Source of the DNA: an uncultured Eubacteriales bacterium
GTDB taxonomy: Bacteria > Bacillota > Clostridia > Oscillospirales > CAG-272
Assembly (NCBI GenBank): GCA_900546695.1
Contig: URDX01000010.1
Coordinates: 1 to 61,711 of the forward strand
Direction: 5' to 3'
DNA length: 61,711 nt
The notes under the pieces are model-generated. The model was not told the DNA's origin. It did no database searches and saw only the letters and a list, made by a program, of their open reading frames with translations. Shown here piece after piece: positions 1 to 7,582 of the stretch. Position 1 is the first letter of the stretch. Each line of letters starts with the position of its first letter. Position numbers and translations under genes: made by a program.

Positions 1-480
1 GTCTGCCGAAGATATCATATCTCCAAAGCCTCTCTTATGAGGTGGAACAAGCTGTTCGACGGGACAAAGGAATCCCTGATTCCCAAATCGCACAGACCGC
101 ATGCGTTTTATCAAAAAAAGTCGCTTCAAAAAAGGTAAAAGAATAATCCGACTTTTTAAGCCGAGTCTTAACAGTATCGTAGGTCTGGTTTGTCCCCTTT
201 AAAATCAATTCATTAAGAATGTGATTCGGTGCGACAATAGACTCATAAAACCTTGTTTTCCTCTTTGTATGGGGTCAATACATAAACCGGAGTAGGTTTA
301 ATACGGGAATTGATTCTCTCGGATATTTGATCGCTCACCGTTTGAGGGTCATCAATGCCAACCAAATTCCTATCGTTATCTACACCGAAAAACAGCGTGC
401 CGCCAATTGGAGCAAAACGATTGATAAGTTCAAAAGCCGAAAATAATTGTAGTAACCGAAAATTAAAATGTTTTTGGAGT
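1..480 (-). pseudogene. Decayed AlbA_2 (Schlafen-like) domain protein
   Basis: Two adjacent reverse-strand fragments in different frames read as pieces of one AlbA_2-domain ATP-binding/regulator protein. The upstream piece (about 480 down to 237) contains APIGGTLFFGVDNDRNLVG, the typical glycine-rich AlbA_2 core, and ends at a stop after EENKVL. The downstream piece (about 240 down to 54) contains HILNELILKGTNQTYDTV and DYSFTFFEATFFDKT, which follow the core in intact relatives. The roughly 35 residues expected between them are missing and the frame changes, so this is a deletion plus frameshift. Nothing intact remains. It marks the edge of an AT-rich acquired segment. The recognition rests on remembered family patterns. 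Confidence 0.75.
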
Positions 481-555
481 TAACACTGTCACTTATATTC
501 TTCCCCTTTTATAATATACTAAATAATAAATCTTTTTCTGCATCTTTATAAATAG

Positions 556-2355
556 TTACGACAAGTTTATGCCCACATAATACTTCGCTTGTGCGGTAAA
601 TAGTTCCCGATATACCCCATTTTCGATTTCCATAAGCTCGGAATGAGTTCCGAATTCACAAATCACGCCACCGGATAATACAGCAATTTTGTCTGAAGTG
701 CGAGCAAATGACAAACGGTGAGAAATAAAGATAGCAGTTCTCCCACCGATTGCCCTACGGAGACTTGTAATAATCTCATGTTCCGCTATCGGATCAAGTG
801 CTGCGGTCGGTTCATCGAAAATCATTACTTTCGGATCAGAAACTATTGCCCTTGCAATTGCAAGTTTTTGTTTTTCTCCGCCCGAGAAATCTGTGCCATT
901 TTCATCAAAGGTTCTTCCGATCACGGTATCATATGTTTGCGGAAGAGAACTGATCTTGTCAAATAGCGCACTGATATCTAAACTGTATTTGATCCGCTCT
1001 TTTTTAATATCATTGCTATATGCGATATTTTCTTTTATTGTTCCCGCAAATATTTGACTGTTTTGGAAAGCAACGCCAAGGATTCTGTGATATTTTTCCA
1101 CTTGTATTCTGTTAATGGGGATTCCGCCCAAAAGAATCTCACCTTCATCCGGTTCATAAAATCTGCATAAGAGCATCACTAAAGTAGTCTTACCGGATCC
1201 GTTTACCCCAACAAGTGATAATGTCTCTCCGCTTTCAATCTTAAAGCTAATATGTTTCAGAACCGGAGAATCTGAATACGGATATGTGAAGGTAACATTT
1301 CGAAATTCAATCGAAGTATCTTCCACCATGATATTCTCATCACCACAATTACAGTCATCCCGATGCAATTCTGCAAGATCAAAACAATATTTGAATCCTC
1401 GGGAAAACAAGCCGTGATTCAAAAGATCGTTCCAGCCGCTAATAAGTCCCTTTATACTTCCTGACAAGCTCAATGTGCAATTAAGCACATATGTGAAATC
1501 ACCGATAAGCAGACTTCTAAATAACATTAGGAACGCAAGGATCAAGTAAACACAAACATTAAGAACCGTACCCGCCAAGTCTTGTAAACCGGAAAGTTCA
1601 GCACTGCTCTTCGCTTCACGTTTTTCAAACGACAAGGCATAATCATTCTGCTTGCGACCTTTTTCAATAGTCCAATCTTGTAGCCGGTTAATTCGCATTT
1701 CTTTTCCGAATTTCAGTTTGAAAAGAATCCCAACCTGAGCCCACAGTTTTCTGTAAACCGGAAATACTTCGTTTTCATTTTCAATCGCCAATTTTGCTGT
1801 TTTTCTTAATAGAAGCATATCAATAGCAGAATTAGCCGCAATAAGAAGCAATATCAACGGATTAACAGTCAGCACGACCGTTGCATACGTCAGAGCGTTG
1901 ATAACCGCCCCAAGTACATTGGTTACAGCAGACAGAACCGTTGAAAACGAATTTTCTTTTTTTGCAAGCTCCAAAAAATTGAGCGTTTCAGGATCCACCG
2001 CATATCTGTACGGCAAATTCATTATTATATCCGCCAGAAACAACCTCAAACGGTTTTCTGTTCTTTGCATTTCACGGCTGTCAAAAATGGATACGATTTT
2101 TGACAAAGTATTTACAAGCAAAGCCGAACCAGCCATCAGTCCAGAGAATAGTACAACTTTCTTTACATCCGCTCCGGTAGATATTTCATTAAGGATGAGC
2201 CTCATAAACCAAATAGATAATATAGATGATATTGTTTGCAAAAATAGCATGGGTAATCTAATAAAGAATATTCTCTTATTGGTCTTAAAGAGAATTTTTA
2301 TCAAGAAGAACAGATTGAAGATTTGCTCTTTAACAGTTATTTTTTGATTATCCAT
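556..2355 (-). CDS. ABC exporter half-transporter (permease + ATPase), pair 1 second subunit
   Basis: 599-residue half-transporter with about five or six N-terminal membrane segments followed by an ATPase domain. Walker A GVNGSGKTT is at about 383-391, the signature FSGGEKQ near 491, Walker B with catalytic Glu (IFDEP) near 514 and the H-loop ISHRL near 546, so its ATP site looks competent. The chosen ATG at 2355 lies 7 bases after AAGGAGG; an upstream in-frame start has no such site. It overlaps the preceding gene by 8 bases (ATGGATAA), implying translational coupling and a heterodimer. There is no peptidase C39 domain. The substrate is unknown; drug or peptide export is typical of the family. 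AT-rich compared with the rest of the window. Confidence 0.9.
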   Translation of the reverse strand: MDNQKITVKEQIFNLFFLIKILFKTNKRIFFIRLPMLFLQTISSILSIWFMRLILNEISTGADVKKVVLFSGLMAGSALLVNTLSKIVSIFDSREMQRTENRLRLFLADIIMNLPYRYAVDPETLNFLELAKKENSFSTVLSAVTNVLGAVINALTYATVVLTVNPLILLLIAANSAIDMLLLRKTAKLAIENENEVFPVYRKLWAQVGILFKLKFGKEMRINRLQDWTIEKGRKQNDYALSFEKREAKSSAELSGLQDLAGTVLNVCVYLILAFLMLFRSLLIGDFTYVLNCTLSLSGSIKGLISGWNDLLNHGLFSRGFKYCFDLAELHRDDCNCGDENIMVEDTSIEFRNVTFTYPYSDSPVLKHISFKIESGETLSLVGVNGSGKTTLVMLLCRFYEPDEGEILLGGIPINRIQVEKYHRILGVAFQNSQIFAGTIKENIAYSNDIKKERIKYSLDISALFDKISSLPQTYDTVIGRTFDENGTDFSGGEKQKLAIARAIVSDPKVMIFDEPTAALDPIAEHEIITSLRRAIGGRTAIFISHRLSFARTSDKIAVLSGGVICEFGTHSELMEIENGVYRELFTAQAKYYVGINLS

Positions 2356-4180
2356 TGGCAGCCTCCTTACTATCTTCCCGGTAATATTCTGCCTGTTTTT
2401 CAAACATATCAAAGTATAGTCCGCGTTGATCCATCAATGAATCATGTGTTCCGTACTCAACAATCTTTCCCTGCTCGAAAACCGCAATCTTATCACAAAA
2501 TTTCACCGAAGCTAATCTGTGGGTAATATATACCGCCGTTTTTTCGCCTATGATTTTATCAAACCTATGATATAGTTTATCTTCAGAAATCGGATCCAGT
2601 GCGGCAGTAGGTTCATCGAGTATAATAAGAGGTGTGTTTTTGCAGTATGCGCGTGCAGATACAAGTTTCTGACTTTCTCCTCCTGATAATTCCACCCCGT
2701 TCGGATCAAACTCACGTGTCAGCTCGGAATTAAGAGCGTCCGGTAAAGTTTTAAACTTCTCACCTAGCTGGCTAAGTTCCAAAGCATCCAATATTGCATT
2801 ATCCGAAGCATGAAAATTCAATCCGACATTATCCCTTATTGTCATTGGGAATAGCACATAGTCCTGGAATATAACCGAAAGCCTGTCAATATAATCCTTA
2901 TAATTGATAGTCTTTATATCTATACCATCCATAAGTATTCTGCCCTCGGTAGGTTCATATAGCCGACACAGAAGCTTGATAAAAGTCGATTTCCCGGCAC
3001 CGTTGTTTCCGACAATCGAAAGACGTTCTCCTCTTTTGATTGTTAAGCACACATTATCCAACGCTTTGTTGTCGCTTCCTCTGTACTTAAATGAAACATG
3101 GTCAAAAACAATCTCGCTAAACCCTGCATCGGGATATTGATTTATATCCTTGCCGGTGTAGCCCGGTACGGACAGAGGCATAGTTTCATGGTAAGCTTCA
3201 ACATAATCTGTGATCAGAACAATACGTTGGATAGCGTTAACCAGCGAAGACACAGTTGAAACAAATCCGGTAACGGCACCTATATATACCGTAAAACTAC
3301 CGATTGTTATATGACGCAATGCGACTTCATAAGCACTATAACCATACATTACAACGGTTTGAATTACACCGATGATTTCACCCAAAGTATCAAGGAAAAA
3401 ATTCCTTCCCTGCTGCTTCTTGTACATGCTCAAATATTCATCAGCTGATTCTCTATATCTCCTCTTAAGCCAATTCTTTGCACCGTGAAGCCTGACATCC
3501 TGGGCGTGTTCTTTATCTGTCATGACAGTAAAGAAATAATCTGAAAGACGCTTAATATGAATTGTTTCTTCAGAATACTCCTTTCCCCATTTATTTCTAT
3601 ATTTTGTAATAACAGCAGATGATGCAATTATAAGCAGAAGAATGACCGATATCAGCGGGTGTAGTCCGGAAACAATATATACATAACCTATTAGCTTAAA
3701 AACAGATGTTACCAATCCGCCGAGTGAATTCGTAACAAACGATTCTACATTAAATCCTTCTCTGACAAAAGAGATTTTCTCATCAACTTCTCCATCCTCA
3801 AGGTTGGCATAATCCATTTCTGCATACATCCTTTGGAAATGCGTTTCCTGATTATATAGAGTATTGGTAGTAAATATTACATTAAAATATTGCCATAACT
3901 TATAACAAAGAGACAAGCAAATCTTTGCCGCGAACATCATCCCAATGTAAATCAGCACGTATTTCAACCGCAGAGAACTCGAAAGTTCATCCATGATCAG
4001 TTTGACAATCCACAAATCGATAAATGGTGATGCGGTATCAAGAATGATTTTCAATGTGGTAAATAAAAAGTATGGCTTTCCTGTTTTCCATGAAAAAGAA
4101 AACATAAATAAAAAGTTCTTTAATTTAAATGTAGTTTTCATAAATATAGTTTTCATTTTATATATTCGCGATAATTTCAT
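2348..4180 (-). CDS. ABC exporter half-transporter (permease + ATPase), pair 1 first subunit
   Basis: 610-residue membrane-spanning ABC half-transporter. It has an N-terminal transmembrane domain, Walker A GNNGAGKST at about 391-399, signature LSGGESQK near 498, Walker B ILDEP near 521 and H-loop THRL near 553. The start at 4180 follows GGAGG by 7 bases (GGAGGAATTAACATG); the longer reading frame upstream lacks a ribosome site. It is the first gene of a two-gene operon with the overlapping 556-2355 gene and is served by the promoter at 4270-4298. The C-terminal pattern resembles the second subunit encoded at 7583-9355 (LYxxMxxxQAxYY), suggesting the two transporter pairs are related. Substrate unknown. 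Confidence 0.9.
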   Translation of the reverse strand: MKLSRIYKMKTIFMKTTFKLKNFLFMFSFSWKTGKPYFLFTTLKIILDTASPFIDLWIVKLIMDELSSSLRLKYVLIYIGMMFAAKICLSLCYKLWQYFNVIFTTNTLYNQETHFQRMYAEMDYANLEDGEVDEKISFVREGFNVESFVTNSLGGLVTSVFKLIGYVYIVSGLHPLISVILLLIIASSAVITKYRNKWGKEYSEETIHIKRLSDYFFTVMTDKEHAQDVRLHGAKNWLKRRYRESADEYLSMYKKQQGRNFFLDTLGEIIGVIQTVVMYGYSAYEVALRHITIGSFTVYIGAVTGFVSTVSSLVNAIQRIVLITDYVEAYHETMPLSVPGYTGKDINQYPDAGFSEIVFDHVSFKYRGSDNKALDNVCLTIKRGERLSIVGNNGAGKSTFIKLLCRLYEPTEGRILMDGIDIKTINYKDYIDRLSVIFQDYVLFPMTIRDNVGLNFHASDNAILDALELSQLGEKFKTLPDALNSELTREFDPNGVELSGGESQKLVSARAYCKNTPLIILDEPTAALDPISEDKLYHRFDKIIGEKTAVYITHRLASVKFCDKIAVFEQGKIVEYGTHDSLMDQRGLYFDMFEKQAEYYREDSKEAANG

Positions 4181-4260
4181 GTTAATTCCTCCATAGCAAT
4201 ACTTCTTGTGTTTATTACACATGCCTTAACATATCTTGCGATAAACCAGTCGTTCATATA

Positions 4261-4270
4261 TGTGTACACA
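4261..4270. promoter_or_regulatory. Perfect palindrome beside the -10 box
   Basis: TGTGTACACA is a perfect 10-bp palindrome directly downstream of the -10 hexamer of the promoter for the divergent-left ABC operon. Its position would suit a repressor operator. No regulator gene is visible nearby, so this is inference from placement only. Confidence 0.3.
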
Positions 4271-4298
4271 GTGTAACATAGCTGATTATGCTTGTCAA
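4270..4298 (-). promoter_or_regulatory. Promoter for the left ABC exporter operon
   Basis: Reverse strand: TTGACA (4298-4293), 17-base spacer, TACACT (4275-4270). The predicted transcript start is near 4263, about 80 bases before the ATG at 4180. The -35 is a perfect consensus match. Confidence 0.75.
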
Positions 4299-4428
4299 GA
4301 TTGTTCCTACATCTACTAATCTATTACGCATATCTTTTGGGGATACGACAACTTTTTTGAAAATAAATAATAGCAAAGCCGGGGATTATCCTGCTTGAAG
4401 AAATCACACTTTAGGGGGATAAGATGCT

Positions 4429-4454
4429 TTGTGCCTTTTCGTCGCGCAGTCACA
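4429..4454. repeat. Left copy of 26-bp imperfect direct repeat
   Basis: TTGTGC followed two bases later by TTTCGTCGCGCAGTCACA. It matches 5354-5379 at 22 of 26 positions. The two copies bracket the hairpin array and the 4714 and 5069 genes, as expected for the ends of an inserted cassette. Confidence 0.6.
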
Positions 4455-4456
4455 TG

Positions 4457-4488
4457 AAAAAAGCACTTGCAATTACAAGTGCTTTTTT
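4457..4488. terminator. Hairpin with A-run and T-run, bidirectional terminator
   Basis: AAAAAAGCACTTG, a short loop, then CAAGTGCTTTTTT. The symmetric A and T runs allow termination in both directions. An almost identical hairpin follows tRNA-Trp at 16851-16882. Confidence 0.8.
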
Positions 4489-4491
4489 CAG

Positions 4492-4661
4492 TTATATTCG
4501 CCTTACGGCGAGTGGTATTGCTATGCAGTGATATTCGGCTTTCTGCCGAGTGATATTCGCTTCGCGAGTGTGAGTGACGAATATAATATCACTGTGCCGC
4601 AGGCACAATATCACTTTTGCGTCAGCAAAAATATCACGCCGAGCGGAGCGAGGTATATCAC
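4492..4661. repeat. Branched hairpin array (GTGATATT units, then AATATCAC units)
   Basis: The first half carries small hairpins (CGCCTTACGGCG, CGGCTTTCTGCCG, CGCTTCGCG) separated by GTGATATT-type linkers. The second half carries hairpins (TGTGCCGCAGGCACA, TTTTGCGTCAGCAAAA) separated by the complementary AATATCAC linkers. The whole can therefore fold as one large branched structure, with linkers pairing outside and minihairpins as branches. It lies just upstream of the four-helix-bundle gene at 4714. A shorter relative lies at 16883-16992. It is not CRISPR: the units are not identical and there are no spacers. Confidence 0.7.
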
Positions 4662-4713
4662 CACCTCTTTACAGATAAAGAGTTTTATGATATAATTCGT
4701 TGGGGTGATAATA

Positions 4714-5076
4714 ATGCCAGACAGCATTTTGCGTTGTAAATCAAAAGACTTTGCAAAGCAAATTGTATTTCTTTGCCGTGATGTTAAATCAAAATATAAA
4801 GAATCGGTTCTGACAAACCAACTGCTGCGTTCAGGTACGAGCATCGGGGCTAATATTCATGAGGCACAATATGCCCGAGGCAAAAAAGACTTTATCTCAA
4901 AATTGGAAATAGCTCAAAAGGAATGCTTTGAAACAGAATATTGGCTTGAACTTCTTTTTGAAATCGGCTATATTCCGGAATCAACATATAAACCGCTGCA
5001 AAATCAATGCGGTGCAATCAGAAGGATGTTGATCTCCTCACTTAAAACTGCAAAAGAGCGGGCTATAGATGAATAA
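4714..5076 (+). CDS. Four-helix-bundle protein (S23 / 23S rRNA intervening-sequence family)
   Basis: 120 residues, all helical in character, with the family hallmarks KQIVFLCRDVKSK, LLRSGTSIGANIHEAQ near 45-60 and KLEIAQKECFETEYWLELL near 70-90. Proteins of this family were first seen inside 23S rRNA intervening sequences and also occur as Avd-like accessory proteins of diversity-generating retroelements. No reverse transcriptase is present here. ATG 4714 is preferred over GTG 4705 because it sits about 5 bases after GGGGTG. The gene overlaps the next one by 8 bases. Its position immediately after a hairpin array and inside direct repeats suggests cassette cargo. Molecular function is not established. 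Confidence 0.85.
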   Translation: MPDSILRCKSKDFAKQIVFLCRDVKSKYKESVLTNQLLRSGTSIGANIHEAQYARGKKDFISKLEIAQKECFETEYWLELLFEIGYIPESTYKPLQNQCGAIRRMLISSLKTAKERAIDE

Positions 5077-5353
5077 GTGGATTAAAGAGAATTGGAGTTT
5101 TCGGCTTGAAGTAATCGACGGGTATGTAAAAGATTGCAGACTCGGCCTCAAAAAAGGCGATGTTTTTTCTTTTGAATATGAAACTCCGCAAGGATTTTGC
5201 CCCCGTACAATATCTGAAATATATACATATTGTGAAATCATTCGCTGTGGAGGGAATTTTACCTATCGTGGTTCAAAAGAAAAATATTCGATAGATGTTT
5301 CGTGTCCCTGTAATTGCATAAAGTTTCGTTTGCTTGCAGTTCCGAAAGAATAA
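5069..5353 (+). CDS. TIGR04076-family small protein
   Basis: 94 residues starting inside the end of the four-helix-bundle gene, so the two are translationally coupled. The segment PQGFCPRTISEIYTYC followed by RCGGNF matches the conserved core (GFCPxxxxxIYxY) of the TIGR04076 family of unknown function. Cysteines at about 54, 64, 70, 85 and 87 could bind metal, but this is a guess. The stop codon is immediately followed by the right copy of the 26-bp direct repeat, so this gene is the last cargo of the cassette. AT-rich, unlike the core genes further right. Confidence 0.75.
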   Translation: MNKWIKENWSFRLEVIDGYVKDCRLGLKKGDVFSFEYETPQGFCPRTISEIYTYCEIIRCGGNFTYRGSKEKYSIDVSCPCNCIKFRLLAVPKE

Positions 5354-5379
5354 TTGTGCGATTTCGTCGTGCAGTTACA
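5354..5379. repeat. Right copy of 26-bp imperfect direct repeat
   Basis: TTGTGC, two bases, then TTTCGTCGTGCAGTTACA; 22 of 26 positions match 4429-4454. It begins directly after the TAA of the 5069 gene. Confidence 0.6.
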
Positions 5380-5426
5380 AAGCAGAGGCGCTCACCGCTT
5401 GTCGGTGAGCGCCTCTGCTTTTTTGA
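5380..5426 (+). terminator. Terminator after the cassette
   Basis: AAGCAGAGGCGCTCACCG pairs with CGGTGAGCGCCTCTGCTT around a short loop and is followed by six T residues. This is a very strong rho-independent terminator for the 4714-5069 operon. Confidence 0.9.
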
Positions 5427-5706
5427 TTTGATCGGAAGGATTCGAGCCGGCGGTAATGAATGACCGTCCTGTGCTGAAGCGGCAAGCCGCTGCCGGTGCA
5501 GCTGCAGGCTTGACGCTGAAGTGAAGAAATAAGGAGCGGCACGAAGCGGCAGCGAGTGCTGCGACTGTATTTCGGATGTCGCTGTCAGAACCTCGGCGAT
5601 GGGGCGGCGTCGAACCTGCAGGTCGAATACTGTCGGAATATTCTTGCTCTTTTGATTTGAAATGGCAGGATTATATTTGCGATTTTTTGTATCAAAAGAA
5701 TTTATG
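5427..5706. other. Intergenic stretch without a recognised gene
   Basis: GC-rich 5427-5630, then AT-rich toward the promoter. Open frames here have no ribosome site and no recognisable domain. Nothing else can be supported. Confidence 0.4.
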
Positions 5707-5735
5707 TTGCAATATATGGAACTTTGTGATATACT
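5707..5735 (+). promoter_or_regulatory. Promoter for the right ABC exporter operon
   Basis: TTGCAA (5707-5712), 17-base spacer, TATACT (5730-5735), with GTGA directly before the -10. The leader to the ATG at 5814 is about 70 bases. Confidence 0.7.
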
Positions 5736-5813
5736 TATGTCATAAAATATCCCCTACGGAAGCCGAACAAGCACCCCTGTCAGCACGACAAAAATACAAT
5801 TCTCGGAGCGCAT

Positions 5814-7556
5814 ATGAAAAAACAGCTCACATGCTTTTTGTTTTACATCAAAACCATATTCAAAAGAGAAAAATTGATTTTCGTCAATGTCGGAATATCG
5901 GTTTTGATAAATATATTCAGCTCGTACATAAATATATTTTTCCTCAAATACCTTCTTGACTTTCTTGAGGCGGGCAGGTATACGCAGTCGATTCTCTGGA
6001 CGCTGGGCTGCCTGGTGGTAATAAGTCTGACATCAAATATATCAAGCCTGTTGAACATGGCTGTTTCAAATGCGTACTACCGTATAAACGCCTATCTTCG
6101 CTCTCAGATTTTGAATATCAGCACTTCGGTCAGATTTGAGGAGGTCGAAAATCCCGATACGCTCAACAAATTCGAGCTTGCGCAGAAATGCGTCAATCAG
6201 AACATACTTTCAAACTACACGCAGGTGCTCATCAGCATAGTATCCTCCGTTTTTGTAATAGCGGGGACAATATATATAACGTTTGATATCAAATGGTGGA
6301 TGTCACTTCTGGCGCTCGGAATAACGGCTGTCAACACCGCCTGCAATGTCCTTATCTCAAAAAACGAAATAGAGCGCTTCCATGAGGAGACCGCAGTAAG
6401 CAAGCAGCTGGAATACAGCAGATTTTGGCTGACCGACGTCAGCCGCGCAAAAGAGGTACGTACCTACACGCTTCAAAGATATATCGTCGGAAAGCTTCGT
6501 GAATACAACGATAAGCTGTTTGCTTCGCTTCACAAATTCACGAAAAAGCGGAAGAAAACCTATCTCGTCATTGAGACAGCAAACGCCGTACAGCTGTTCG
6601 CCGTGTATGCATTCTGCGCATATCAAATGATATCGGAGGGAATCAGTGCGGGAGATTTCATGCTGTACTCGTCGGCGGTGTTTACCTTCGGCGGAGCGCT
6701 GGGCGGCGTCACAAGCAGCATTGTCAGTCTGTTTAAGACAAGCAATCTTATGACAACCTTGATCGATGTGCTGAATTTAAGGCGAGGGCTCGAAAAGCGG
6801 AGACCGTTTGATGAGGAGCTCAAAACCATCGAGTTCAGAAATGTTTATTTCTCATACAACGGAAGCGACAAATATGTGCTTGAGGATATATCCTTCACCG
6901 TAAATTCAAGTGAAAAGTTCTCTGTCATCGGCGAAAACGGCGCAGGCAAGAGCACGCTTGTCAAATTGCTTCTCGGAATGTACACCCCGACAAAGGGCGC
7001 GATATATATCAACGGAGAGGTGATGGATACCGAGCGGTTTGACTACACGCCTCTGTTCAGCGCCGTGTTTCAGGACTATAAGATATTCAGCTTCACCGTT
7101 GAAGACAATATCAGGATGAGCGACAAAGCGCCGAGCGGGGACGAAAAGGAAAAGATTCGCACCCTGCTCGACGCTATGGGGCTGCAGAGCGTGAGTACCG
7201 ACTCATTCGTAACGCAGACATTCTCCGACGACGGGATAAACTATTCGGGAGGAGAGCTGCAAAAGCTCGCCATAATCCGCGCGCTTTACAAGGATGCGCC
7301 GATAATGGTCCTTGATGAGCCTACATCCGCGCTCTCACCGCAGAGCGAATATGAGATATACCGCAGCTTCAACACGCTTACACGCGACAAGACCGTTTTA
7401 TTCATTTCTCATCGGCTGTCGAGCTGTCGGATATGCGACAAAATTCTTCTGCTGCACGGCGGCAGACTCGAGGCGATAGGCTCTCATGATGAGCTTTTCG
7501 GCTCGAACGCACTGTATACGGAAATGTTCTCCGCCCAGGCAGGGCTTTTCGGCTGA
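5814..7556 (+). CDS. ABC exporter half-transporter, pair 2 first subunit
   Basis: 580-residue fused permease-ATPase. An N-terminal membrane domain is followed by Walker A GENGAGKST at about 373-381, signature YSGGELQK near 477, Walker B VLDEP near 501 and H-loop ISHRL near 532. All catalytic positions are kept. It starts at ATG 5814 after GGAG and is followed 26 bases later by a second half-transporter, so the pair probably forms a heterodimer. The ATPase ends with FSAQAGLFG, close to FTAQAKYY of the 556-2355 subunit, suggesting homologous roles. Substrate unknown; no peptide precursor gene is visible next to it. Confidence 0.9.
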   Translation: MKKQLTCFLFYIKTIFKREKLIFVNVGISVLINIFSSYINIFFLKYLLDFLEAGRYTQSILWTLGCLVVISLTSNISSLLNMAVSNAYYRINAYLRSQILNISTSVRFEEVENPDTLNKFELAQKCVNQNILSNYTQVLISIVSSVFVIAGTIYITFDIKWWMSLLALGITAVNTACNVLISKNEIERFHEETAVSKQLEYSRFWLTDVSRAKEVRTYTLQRYIVGKLREYNDKLFASLHKFTKKRKKTYLVIETANAVQLFAVYAFCAYQMISEGISAGDFMLYSSAVFTFGGALGGVTSSIVSLFKTSNLMTTLIDVLNLRRGLEKRRPFDEELKTIEFRNVYFSYNGSDKYVLEDISFTVNSSEKFSVIGENGAGKSTLVKLLLGMYTPTKGAIYINGEVMDTERFDYTPLFSAVFQDYKIFSFTVEDNIRMSDKAPSGDEKEKIRTLLDAMGLQSVSTDSFVTQTFSDDGINYSGGELQKLAIIRALYKDAPIMVLDEPTSALSPQSEYEIYRSFNTLTRDKTVLFISHRLSSCRICDKILLLHGGRLEAIGSHDELFGSNALYTEMFSAQAGLFG

Positions 7557-7582
7557 TCTTAACGTAAAAGGAGGGGTAAACC

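Noticed and set aside
1898..2347. 149-codon forward frame inside the left ABC operon
   Set aside because: Antisense to a complete ABC half-transporter and without a start signal.
4492..4661. Retron or diversity-generating retroelement
   Set aside because: The four-helix-bundle protein resembles Avd, and the array could pass for a structured RNA, but there is no reverse transcriptase and no template/variable repeat pair in the window.
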